From assembly GCA_963966185.1 (NCBI GenBank), contig CAWZYM010000083.1, forward strand, positions 124,001-188,000: 64,000 nucleotides of DNA, written 5' to 3'. The position numbers and the translations under genes are program-made. Source of the DNA: Rhabditoides inermis (taxonomy: Eukaryota; Nematoda; Chromadorea; Rhabditida; Rhabditidae). How positions within the stretch are numbered: the stretch's first letter is position 1; every line of letters begins with the position of its first letter. Shown one piece after another: positions 49,444-62,600 of this stretch. The notes beneath the pieces are model-generated. The model was not told the DNA's origin and did no database searches. It saw only the letters and a program-made list of their open reading frames with translations.

Positions 49444-51773
49444 GTCTGCCTCGAGGGATGGCGGGCGCAGCAATGACCTCCTCTGCCCTCTCCACCCATC
49501 GCAATGCCTTCTCTTCAGACATTCCTAAACAGCCCCCACATTCTCAAGAGGGAGAAAGATGGTGAGAGGGAGAAAGATAGAGAGGGAGAGAGGCAGAGAG
49601 GAGGGCCGTTTTTAAACGCGTCTACTTGACAGCGTCAAAGTTGACACATCGTGGTGTAAGTTTCCGCGGCTCACGCCTGCCAACATCACACTTTGAAAAT
49701 ATCTTGAAGTTATAGATGTTGAAAACATCCGTTGCGATAATGAAAATGAACAGACGAACTGAGTCTCTTTGCGATGACGAGGTCTCCGTCGTGTATGGTG
49801 GGGTGCATCTACGGATCCGAGCAGTGCCAGCTCACCCACGTGAAGACCTCAAATAACCACAATATATTAGTACCAAGCCGTGTCCTGGTTGCGCAGCAGA
49901 CACTCGACGGTGCTATCGTCCTTTCAGGGGTGGAGGGAAAATTCCCGTTAGTCATCACTTTTTAGGTCAGCGAGGCCTGGGGTCTCAAATTGCGCGATTT
50001 CGGTCCAGAGTGGAATGGCGGGGCCTGAAATGGATAGGACTCGTTTCAAGTTGGCCCAAGAATTTTTGAAGATTTCTCACCATAAAATACTTAACTGTTT
50101 TCAATCGTTCACATTTCAGCTGAATCTTTGTTTTAAAAAGCTGAAACTTTGAATTCTGGCATAATTTAGGTCAAGGAACACAATGGTGAGTTCAGAAAAG
50201 GTCTATCTAATGCTGGGCTGACCATCTCCTATTTTACGCTACATATCTCAGATGAAATAATCTTAATCGAGCTGAAATTTGGCAGGAGTATGTTTTCGAC
50301 ACTCCTCAACAATATGTTATGGTTTATAACACTGCCTTGGTGCTAGGAACCAATACAGGAATGCAAGGGACCATGACCTCGCCAAGTGTCCTGTTTTCGG
50401 TTTCCTACTACTGTATTGATGCGGTAAGTTGACAAAGTGAGTAAATGATGTAAAAACACAAGAAAGAAACTGATAAGATCAAGTTGAGCCAAGGAAAGGT
50501 ATGAAAAATACCATATCTGCAGGTCTGCAACCCCTATACGCTCCCAGACGGGTAGATATGGCACCATCTACTGTTATGGGCTGATGATGCATTCGAAACG
50601 CATATCCACAGTAGTCAATCACTTTTCTGAACTGACAATCACTCATTCATCCCATTTCCAGTCTCTCTCCAATCCGACCCTCTCTCTCTATCCATCTGAA
50701 CCGCCACACTTGTCTAGATCTGCTCTCTCTCTATCCGGCTGCCAACTGAATCTACAGCAATCCCGTGAGTGAGAATCAGTGAAAAGACACTCAGTATACT
50801 GTGTACAACCCTTTTTCAATCTCTCTTTGGCGGCGAGAGAGTCGCTGCCCTCGACCTGTAGTCCCTACTGGCATTGCAGAGAGTGCGGCTGCGAAGCAGC
50901 CTATACATGAGTGTGAACAGTACCGTATGACAAGATACGTTTATAGTGAACTAAAAACACGTTACAGACCTCTCCCTTTCTATTCCACATTCGTTCTCTC
51001 TCTGTTTCTCACTGCCCGGACCATCTCGGCTTGAAAGACTGGGTATCTCATGTTATGGGCTGGTGATGCATTCGAAACGCATATCCACAGTAGTCAATCA
51101 CTTTTCTGAACTGACAATCACTCATTCATCCCATTTCCAGTCTATCTCCAATCCGCCCTCTCTCTCTCTATCCATCTGAACCGCCACACTTGTCTAGATC
51201 TGCTCTCTCTCTATCCGGCTGCCAACTGAATCTACAGCGATCCCGTGAGTTAGAATCAGTGAAAAGACACTCAGTATACTGTGTACAACCCAGTTTCAAT
51301 CTCTCTTCGACTGGAGAGAGTCGCTGCCTTCGACTTGTAGTCCCTACTGGCATTGCAGAGAGTGCGGCTGCGAAGCAGCCTATACATGAGTGTGAACAGT
51401 ACCGTGTGACAAGACACGTTTATAGTGAACTGAAAACACGTTATAGACCTCTCCCTTTCTATTCCACATTCATTCTCTCTCTGTTTCTCACTGCACGGAC
51501 CATCTCGGCTGGAAAGACTGGGTATCTCCTGTTATGGGCTGGTGATGCATTCGAAACGCGTATCCACAGTAGTCATTTACTTTTCTGAACTGACAATCAC
51601 TCATTTATCTCATTTCCAGTCTCTCTCCAATCCGCCCTCTCTCTCTCTATCCATCTGAACCGCCACACTTGTCTAGATCTGCTCTCTGTCTCTCTATCCG
51701 GCTGCCAACTGAATCTACAGCAATCCCGTGAGTGAGAATCAGTGAAAAGACACTTAGTATACTGTGTACAACC
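48791..51773. repeat. Composite segment, copy 3 (2,983 bp)
   Basis: Copy of 15664-18650. The offset is 33,127 bp before the intron-1 AG tracts and 33,125 bp after them, so two bases were lost there. The 479-bp units begin at 50576. The boundaries are identical to those of copies 2 and 4. Confidence 0.93.
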
Positions 51774-54700
51774 AGTCTCACATCAATCACACATCAAGCC
51801 CACATCAGTCTCACATCAGTCCATCAATCCCACATCAATCCCACATCAAGCCCACACCAAGCCCACGTCAGTCTCACATCAATCCCACATCAAGCCCAAA
51901 TCAAACTCTCATCAGTTTCACATCAGTCTCACATCAATCCCACAACAGTCTCACATCAGTCTCACAGCAGTCTCACATCAATCACACATCAAGCCCACAT
52001 TAGTCTCACATCAGTCTATCAATCTCACATCAAGCTCACATCAAGTCCACATCAAGCCCACATCAGGCCCACATCAATCCCACATCAGTCTCACATCAAA
52101 CCCACATCAAGCCCACATCAAGCCCACACCAAGCCCACATCAAGCCCACATCAAGCCCATCAAGCCCACATCAAGCCCACATCAAGCCCACATCAAGCCC
52201 ATCAAGCCCACATCAAGCCCACATCAAGCCCACATCAAGCCCACATCAAGCCCACATCAAGCCCACATCAAGCCCACATCAAGCCCACATCAAGCCCACA
52301 CCAAGCCCACGTCAGTCTCACATAAATCCCACATCAAGCCCAAATCAAACTCTCATCAGTTTCACATCAGTCTCACATCAATCCCACAACAGTCTCACAT
52401 CAGTCTCACAGCAGTCTCACATCAATCACACATCAAGCCCACATTAGTCTCACATCAGTCTATCAATCTCACATCAAGCTCACATCAAGTCCACATCAAG
52501 CCCACATCAGGCCCACATCAATCCCACATCAGTCTCACATCAAACCCACATCAAGCCCACATCAATCCCACATCAAGCCCACATCAAGCCCACATCAAGC
52601 CCATCAAGCCCACATCAAGCCCACATCAAGCCCACATCAAGCCCACATCAAGCCCACATCAAGCCCACATCAAGCCCACATCAAGCCTACATCAAGCACA
52701 CATCAAGCTCACATCAAGCCCACATCAAGCCCACATCAGTCTCACATCAATCAAACATCAAGCCCACATCAGTCTCACATCAGTCCATCAATCCCACATC
52801 AATCCCACATCAGGCTCACATCAATCTCACATCAAGCCCAAATCAAGCTCACAACAGTTTCACATCAGTCTCACATCAATCCCACATCAGTCTCACATCA
52901 GTCCCACATCAGTCTCACATCAATCACGCAAAAAGCCCACATAAGTCTCACATCAGTCCATCAATACCACATCAATCCCACATCAAGCCCACATCAAGCC
53001 CATCAAGCCCACATCAAGCCCACATCAAGCCCACATCAAGCTCACATCAAGCCCACATCAAGCCCACATCAAGCCCACATCAAGCCCACATCAAGCCCAC
53101 ACCAAGCCCACGTCAGTCTCACATCAATCCCACATCAAGCCCAAATCAAACTCTCATCAGTTTCACATCAGTCTCACATCAATCCCACAACAGTCTCACA
53201 TCAGTCTCACAGCAGTCTCACATCAATCACACATCAAGCCCACATTAGTCTCACATCAGTCTATCATTCTCACATCAAGCTCACATCAAGTCCACATCAA
53301 GCCCACATCAGGCCCACATCAACCCCACATCAGTCTCACATCAAACCCACATCAAGCCCACATCAATCCCACATCAAGCCCACATCAAGCCCACATCAAG
53401 CCCATCAAGCCCACATCAAGCCCACATCAAGCCCACATCAAGCCCACATCAAGCCCACATCAAGCCCACATCAAGCCCACATCAAGCCTACATCAAGCAC
53501 ACATCAAGCTCACATCAAGCCCACATCAAGCCCACATCAGTCTCACATCAATCAAACATCAAGCCCACATCAGTCTCACATCAGTCCATCAATCCCACAT
53601 CAATCCCACATCAGGCTCACATCAATCTCACATCAAGCCCAAATCAAGCTCACAACAGTTTCACATCAGTCTCACATCAATCCCACATCAGTCTCACATC
53701 AGTCCCACATCAGTCTCACATCAATCACGCAAAAAGCCCACATAAGTCTCACATCAGTCCATCAATACCACATCAATCCCACATCAAGCCCACATCAAGC
53801 CTACGTCAGTCTAACATCAATCCCACATCAAGCCCAAATCAAACTCTCATCAGTTTCACATCAGTCTCACATCAATCCCACAACAGTCTCACATCAGTCT
53901 CACATCAGTCTATCAATCTCATCAAGCCCACATCAAGCCCACATCAAGCCCACACCAAACCCACATCAAGCCCACATCAAGCCCACATCAATCCCACAAC
54001 AAGCCCACATCAAGCCCACATCAGTCTCACATCAATCCCACATCAGTCTCACATCAGTCTCACATCAGTCTCACATCAATCATACATCAAGCCACATCAG
54101 TCTTACATCAGTCCCACATCACTCTCACATCAGTCTCACATCAGTCCCACATCAGTCTCACATGAAGCCCACATCAAGCCCACATCAGTCTCACATCAAG
54201 CCCACATCAAGACCACATCAAGCCCACATTAAGCCCAAATCAAGCCCACATCAAGCCCATATCAAGCCCAAATCAAACTCACATCAGTAAAACATTAGTC
54301 TCAATTCAATCCCACATCAGTCTCACATTAGTCTCACATCCGTCTCACATCAGTCTTACATCAGTCTCACATCAATCTCACATCAAGCCCACATCAAGCC
54401 CACATCAAGCCCACATCAAGCCCACATCAAGCCCACATCAATCCCACATCAAGCCCACATCAAGCAAACATCAGTCTCACATCAGTCTCACAACAATCCC
54501 ACATCGAGCCCAAATCAAGCTCACATCAGTTTCACATCAGTCTCACATCAATCCCACATCAAGCCCACATCAAGCCCACATCAAGCCCACATCAAGCCCA
54601 CATCAAGCCCACATCAAGACCACATCAAGCCCACATCAAACCCACATCAATCCCACATCAATCCCACATCAATCCCACATCAAGCCCACATCAAGCCCAC

Positions 54701-56712
54701 ATCAAGCCCACATCAAGCTCACATCAAGCCCACATCAAGCCCACATCAGTCTCACATCAATCAAACATCAAGCCCACATCAGTCTCACATCAGTCCATCA
54801 ATCCCACATTAATCCTACATCAAGCCAAGCCCACATCAAGCCCACATCAAGCTCACATCAAGCCCACATCAAGCCCACGTCAGTCTCACATCAATCCCAC
54901 ATCAAGCCCAAATCAAACTCTCATCAGTTTCACATCAGTCTCACATCAATCCCACAACAGTCTCACATCAGTCTCACATCAGTCTCACATCAATCACACA
55001 TCAAGCCCACATCAGTCTCACATCAGTCTATCAATCTCACATCAAGCTCACATCAAGTCCACATCAAGCCCACATCAGGCCCACATCAATCCCACATCAG
55101 TCTCACATCAAACCCACATCAAGCCCACATCAATACCACATCAAGCCCACATCAAGCTCACATCAAGCCCACATCAAGCCCACATCAGTATCACATCAAT
55201 CAAACATCAAGCCCACATCAGTCTCACATCAGTCCATCAATCCCACATCAATCTCACATCAGGCTCACATCAATCCCACATCAGTCTCACATCAATCCCA
55301 CATCAGTCTCACATCAGTCTCACATCAGTCTCACATCAATCATACATCAAGCCACATCAGTCTTACATCAGTCCCACATCACTCTCACATCAGTCTCACA
55401 TCAGTCCCACATCAGTCTCACATGAAGCCCACATCAAGCCCACATCAGTCTCACATCAAGCCCACATCAATCCCACATCAAGCCCACATCAAGCCCACAT
55501 CAAGCCCATCAAGCCCACATCAAGCCCACATCAAGCCCACATCAGTCTCACATCAGTCTATCAATCTCACATCAAGCTCACATCAAGTCCACATCAAGCC
55601 CACATCAGGCCCACATCAATCCCACATCAGTCTCACATCAAACCCACATCAAGCCCACATCATTACCACATCAAGCCCACATCAAGCTCACATCAAGCCC
55701 ACATCAAGCCCACATCAGTCTCACATCAATCAAACATCAAGCCCACATCAGTCTCACATCAGTCCATCAATCCCACATCAAGCCCACATCAAGCCCACAT
55801 CAAGCCCACATCAAGCCCACATCAAGCCCACATCAGTCTCACATCAGTCCCACATCAGTCTCACATCAATCACGCATAAAGCCCACATCAGTCTCACATC
55901 AGTCCATCAATCCCACATCAATCCCACAATAGTCTCACATCAGTCTATCAATCTCATCAAGCCCACATCAAGCCCACATCAAGCCCACATCAAACCCACA
56001 TCAAGCCCACATCAAGCCCACATCAATCCCACAACAGTCTCACATCAGTCTCACATCAGTCTCACATCAATCATACATCAAGCCCAAAACCAGTCTTACA
56101 TCAGTCCCACAACACTCTCACATAAGTCTCACATCAGTCCCACATCAGTCTCACATCAAGCCCACATCAAGCCCACATCAGTCTCACATCAAGCCCACAT
56201 CAAGCTCACATCAAGCCCACATCAAGCCCACATTAAGCCCAAATCAAGCCCACATCAGTCTCACATAAGTCTCACATCAGTCCCACATCAGTCTCACATC
56301 AAGCCCACATCAAGCCCACATCAGTCTCACATCAAGCCCACATCAAGCCCACATCAAGCTCACATCAAGCCCACATCAAGCTCACATCAAGCCCATATCA
56401 AGCCCAAATCAAGCTCACATCAGTAACACATTAGTCTCAATTCAATCCCACATCAGTCTCACATTAGTCTCACATTCGTCTCACATCAGTCCCACATCAA
56501 TCTCACATCAATCTCACATCAAGCCCACATCAAGCCCACATCAAGCCCACATCAAGCCCACATCAAGCAAACATCAGTCTCACATCAGGCTCACATCAAC
56601 CCCACATCAAGCCCAAATCAAGCTCACAACAGTTTCACATCAGTCTCACATCAATCCCACATCAGTCTCACATCAGTCCCACATCAGTCTCACATCAATC
56701 ACGCATAAAGCC
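51774..56712 (+). repeat. 11-bp satellite between copies 3 and 4 (4.9 kb)
   Basis: Begins like 18651 and ends like 42184, with internal content matching parts of the main block (for example 52260-55500 resembles 19140-22840). The open frames at 51732-52325, 51742-52944 and 55422-56426 come from the repeat. No gene is seen. Confidence 0.95.
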
Positions 56713-57184
56713 CACGTATCCGGCACTGAGCGGGAGGGGAGGGCCGTTGTACTCGAAGCTGCAAGGGTGCCACTTGATCAGCCTTCCCCTTCTCACAGAG
56801 CAATTCTTGGCGTGCGCCCTGAAAGATTGAATAGATATCGAGGCAGCACTGAGCAAGCATACCGGTCCATCCTCTCTTTTACGACAGCCACTTCTTGGAT
56901 GGAGATGGCCACAAGGAAGAGGTCAGTGAGGATCGTGCCGCGGTTCCTCTCCCATGTGTGAATATCGGACAGGCGCGCGTCCGCCCTGAACATTCCATAC
57001 TTTGCCCCTCCGTCATGTCTCGCACTCCACTCACCACCGCCGCATACTATTCTCCGATGGAGTCGAATTCCCCGCAGCCGTCTCCTCCTCTCTCCACTCG
57101 GACCACATCTGGTAGCTCTGCCCTTTGCCCACGCCACTATTCGTGCGCACGATTCTCCTAGACACCAGAAGTAAGGAAGGAGGG

Positions 57185-57230
<46 letters not shown>

Positions 57231-57363
57231 TGGAGAGAGATAGATATATAAAGAAGAGGGGGGAGAGACAGGCAGACGGAGAGAGAGAGAGAGAGACTCA
57301 CCTAACGAGCCACTGGATAGCACTTGACTCGTGTTGTGGACCGACTGAGAGCACCGCCGGCAT
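56695..57363 (-). pseudogene. Truncated copy 4 of the repeat-protein gene (exons 1-4 only)
   Basis: Exons 57302-57363, 57035-57157, 56863-56985 and a fused exon 56695-56818, with the same junction and the same predicted 143-aa product as copies 2 and 3; TGA at 56695-56697. A C-to-T change on + near 57382 alters the upstream ORF (Ala to Thr) but not the main frame. Confidence 0.7.
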
Positions 57364-59693
57364 GTCTGCCTCGAGGGATGGTGGGCGCAGCAATGACCTC
57401 CTCTGCCCTCTCCACCCATCGCAATGCCTTCTCTTCAGACATTCCTAAACAGCCCCCACATTCTCAAGAGGGAGAAAGATGGTGAGAGGGAGAAAGATAG
57501 AGAGGGAGAGAGGCAGAGAGGAGGGCCGTTTTTAAACGCGTCTACTTGACAGCGTCAAAGTTGACACATCGTGGTGTAAGTTTCCGCGGCTCACGCCTGC
57601 CAACATCACACTTTGAAAATATCTTGAAGTTATAGATGTTGAAAACATCCGTTGCGATAATGAAAATGAACAGACGAACTGAGTCTCTTTGCGATGACGA
57701 GGTCTCCGTCGTGTATGGTGGGGTGCATCTACGGATCCGAGCAGTGCCAGCTCACCCACGTGAAGACCTCAAATAACCACAATATATTAGTACCAAGCCG
57801 TGTCCTGGTTGCGCAGCAGACACTCGACGGTGCTATCGTCCTTTCAGGGGTGGAGGGAAAATTCCCGTTAGTCATCACTTTTTAGGTCAGCGAGGCCTGG
57901 GGTCTCAAATTGCGCGATTTCGGTCCAGAGTGGAATGGCGGGGCCTGAAATGGATAGGACTCGTTTCAAGTTGGCCCAAGAATTTTTGAAGATTTCTCAC
58001 CATAAAATACTTAACTGTTTTCAATCGTTCACATTTCAGCTGAATCTTTGTTTTAAAAAGCTGAAACTTTGAATTCTGGCATAATTTAGGTCAAGGAACA
58101 CAATGGTGAGTTCAGAAAAGGTCTATCTAATGCTGGGCTGACCATCTCCTATTTTACGCTACATATCTCAGATGAAATAATCTTAATCGAGCTGAAATTT
58201 GGCAGGAGTATGTTTTCGACACTCCTCAACAATATGTTATGGTTTATAACACTGCCTTGGTGCTAGGAACCAATACAGGAATGCAAGGGACCATGACCTC
58301 GCCAAGTGTCCTGTTTTCGGTTTCCTACTACTGTATTGATGCGGTAAGTTGACAAAGTGAGTAAATGATGTAAAAACACAAGAAAGAAACTGATAAGATC
58401 AAGTTGAGCCAAGGAAAGGTATGAAAAATACCATATCTGCAGGTCTGCAACCCCTATACGCTCCCAGACGGGTAGATATGGCACCATCTACTGTTATGGG
58501 CTGATGATGCATTCGAAACGCATATCCACAGTAGTCAATCACTTTTCTGAACTGACAATCACTCATTCATCCCATTTCCAGTCTCTCTCCAATCCGACCC
58601 TCTCTCTCTATCCATCTGAACCGCCACACTTGTCTAGATCTGCTCTCTCTCTATCCGGCTGCCAACTGAATCTACAGCAATCCCGTGAGTGAGAATCAGT
58701 GAAAAGACACTCAGTATACTGTGTACAACCCTTTTTCAATCTCTCTTTGGCGGCGAGAGAGTCGCTGCCCTCGACCTGTAGTCCCTACTGGCATTGCAGA
58801 GAGTGCGGCTGCGAAGCAGCCTATACATGAGTGTGAACAGTACCGTATGACAAGATACGTTTATAGTGAACTAAAAACACGTTACAGACCTCTCCCTTTC
58901 TATTCCACATTCGTTCTCTCTCTGTTTCTCACTGCCCGGACCATCTCGGCTTGAAAGACTGGGTATCTCATGTTATGGGCTGGTGATGCATTCGAAACGC
59001 ATATCCACAGTAGTCAATCACTTTTCTGAACTGACAATCACTCATTCATCCCATTTCCAGTCTATCTCCAATCCGCCCTCTCTCTCTCTATCCATCTGAA
59101 CCGCCACACTTGTCTAGATCTGCTCTCTCTCTATCCGGCTGCCAACTGAATCTACAGCGATCCCGTGAGTTAGAATCAGTGAAAAGACACTCAGTATACT
59201 GTGTACAACCCAGTTTCAATCTCTCTTCGACTGGAGAGAGTCACTGCCTTCGACTTGTAGTCCCTACTGGCATTGCAGAGAGTGCGGCTGCGAAGCAGCC
59301 TATACATGAGTGTGAACAGTACCGTGTGACAAGACACGTTTATAGTGAACTGAAAACACGTTATAGACCTCTCCCTTTCTATTCCACATTCATTCTCTCT
59401 CTGTTTCTCACTGCACGGACCATCTCGGCTGGAAAGACTGGGTATCTCCTGTTATGGGCTGGTGATGCATTCGAAACGCGTATCCACAGTAGTCATTTAC
59501 TTTTCTGAACTGACAATCACTCATTTATCTCATTTCCAGTCTCTCTCCAATCCGCCCTCTCTCTCTCTATCCATCTGAACCGCCACACTTGTCTAGATCT
59601 GCTCTCTGTCTCTCTATCCGGCTGCCAACTGAATCTACAGCAATCCCGTGAGTGAGAATCAGTGAAAAGACACTTAGTATACTGTGTACAACC
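56713..59693. repeat. Composite segment, copy 4 (2,981 bp)
   Basis: Copy of 15664-18650. The offset is 41,049 bp before the intron-1 AG tracts and 41,045 bp after, so these tracts are the shortest of the four. The 479-bp units begin at 58496. One private change is GAGTCACTGCC near 59240, where the other copies have GAGTCGCTGCC. Confidence 0.93.
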
Positions 59694-62600
59694 AGTCTCA
59701 CATCAATCACACATCAAGCCCACATCAGTCTCACATCAGTCCATCAATCCCACATCAATCCCACATCAAGCCCACACCAAGCCCACGTCAGTCTCACATC
59801 AATCCCACATCAAGCCCAAATCAAACTCTCATCAGTTTCACATCAGTCTCACATCAATCCCACAACAGTCTCACATCAGTCTCACAGCAGTCTCACATCA
59901 ATCACACATCAAGCCCACATTAGTCTCACATCAGTCTATCAATCTCACATCAAGCTCACATCAAGTCCACATCAAGCCCACATCAGGCCCACATCAATCC
60001 CACATCAGTCTCACATCAAACCCACATCAAGCCCACATCAAGCCCACACCAAGCCCACATCAAGCCCACATCAAGCCCATCAAGCCCACATCAAGCCCAC
60101 ATCAAGCCCACATCAAGCCCATCAAGCCCACATCAAGCCCACATCAAGCCCACATCAAGCCCACATCAAGCCCACATCAAGCCCACATCAAGCCCACATC
60201 AAGCCCACATCAAGCCCACACCAAGCCCACGTCAGTCTCACATAAATCCCACATCAAGCCCAAATCAAACTCTCATCAGTTTCACATCAGTCTCACATCA
60301 ATCCCACAACAGTCTCACATCAGTCTCACAGCAGTCTCACATCAATCACACATCAAGCCCACATTAGTCTCACATCAGTCTATCAATCTCACATCAAGCT
60401 CACATCAAGTCCACATCAAGCCCACATCAGGCCCACATCAATCCCACATCAGTCTCACATCAAACCCACATCAAGCCCACATCAATCCCACATCAAGCCC
60501 ACATCAAGCCCACATCAAGCCCATCAAGCCCACATCAAGCCCACATCAAGCCCACATCAAGCCCACATCAAGCCCACATCAAGCCCACATCAAGCCCACA
60601 TCAAGCCTACATCAAGCACACATCAAGCTCACATCAAGCCCACATCAAGCCCACATCAGTCTCACATCAATCAAACATCAAGCCCACATCAGTCTCACAT
60701 CAGTCCATCAATCCCACATCAATCCCACATCAGGCTCACATCAATCTCACATCAAGCCCAAATCAAGCTCACAACAGTTTCACATCAGTCTCACATCAAT
60801 CCCACATCAGTCTCACATCAGTCCCACATCAGTCTCACATCAATCACGCAAAAAGCCCACATAAGTCTCACATCAGTCCATCAATACCACATCAATCCCA
60901 CATCAAGCCCACATCAAGCCCATCAAGCCCACATCAAGCCCACATCAAGCCCACATCAAGCTCACATCAAGCCCACATCAAGCCCACATCAAGCCCACAT
61001 CAAGCCCACATCAAGCCCACACCAAGCCCACGTCAGTCTCACATCAATCCCACATCAAGCCCAAATCAAACTCTCATCAGTTTCACATCAGTCTCACATC
61101 AATCCCACAACAGTCTCACATCAGTCTCACAGCAGTCTCACATCAATCACACATCAAGCCCACATTAGTCTCACATCAGTCTATCATTCTCACATCAAGC
61201 TCACATCAAGTCCACATCAAGCCCACATCAGGCCCACATCAACCCCACATCAGTCTCACATCAAACCCACATCAAGCCCACATCAATCCCACATCAAGCC
61301 CACATCAAGCCCACATCAAGCCCATCAAGCCCACATCAAGCCCACATCAAGCCCACATCAAGCCCACATCAAGCCCACATCAAGCCCACATCAAGCCCAC
61401 ATCAAGCCTACATCAAGCACACATCAAGCTCACATCAAGCCCACATCAAGCCCACATCAGTCTCACATCAATCAAACATCAAGCCCACATCAGTCTCACA
61501 TCAGTCCATCAATCCCACATCAATCCCACATCAGGCTCACATCAATCTCACATCAAGCCCAAATCAAGCTCACAACAGTTTCACATCAGTCTCACATCAA
61601 TCCCACATCAGTCTCACATCAGTCCCACATCAGTCTCACATCAATCACGCAAAAAGCCCACATAAGTCTCACATCAGTCCATCAATACCACATCAATCCC
61701 ACATCAAGCCCACATCAAGCCTACGTCAGTCTAACATCAATCCCACATCAAGCCCAAATCAAACTCTCATCAGTTTCACATCAGTCTCACATCAATCCCA
61801 CAACAGTCTCACATCAGTCTCACATCAGTCTATCAATCTCATCAAGCCCACATCAAGCCCACATCAAGCCCACACCAAACCCACATCAAGCCCACATCAA
61901 GCCCACATCAATCCCACAACAAGCCCACATCAAGCCCACATCAGTCTCACATCAATCCCACATCAGTCTCACATCAGTCTCACATCAGTCTCACATCAAT
62001 CATACATCAAGCCACATCAGTCTTACATCAGCCCACATCACTCCACATCAGTCTCACATCAGCCCACATCAGTCCACACAAGCCCACATCAAGCCCACAT
62101 CAGTCTCACATCAAGCCCACATCAAGACCACATCAGTCTCACATAAGCCCACATCAAGCCCACATCAAGCCCATATCAAGCCCAAATCAAACTCACATCA
62201 GTAAAACATTAGTCTCAATTCAATCCCACATCAGTCTCACATGAAGTCTCACATCAAGCCCACATCAGTCTCACATCAAGCCCACATCAAGACCACATCA
62301 AGCCCACATTAAGCCCAAATCAAGCCCACATCAAGCCCATATCAAGCCCAAATCAAACTCACATCAGTAAAACATTAGTCTCAATTCAATCCCACATCAG
62401 TCTCACATTAGTCTCACATCCGTCTCACATCAGTCTTACATCAGTCTCACATCAATCTCACATCAAGCCCACATCAAGCCCACATCAAGCCCACATCAAG
62501 CCCACATCAAGCCCACATCAATCCCACATCAAGCCCACATCAAGCAAACATCAGTCTCACATCAGTCTCACAACAATCCCACATCGAGCCCAAATCAAGC

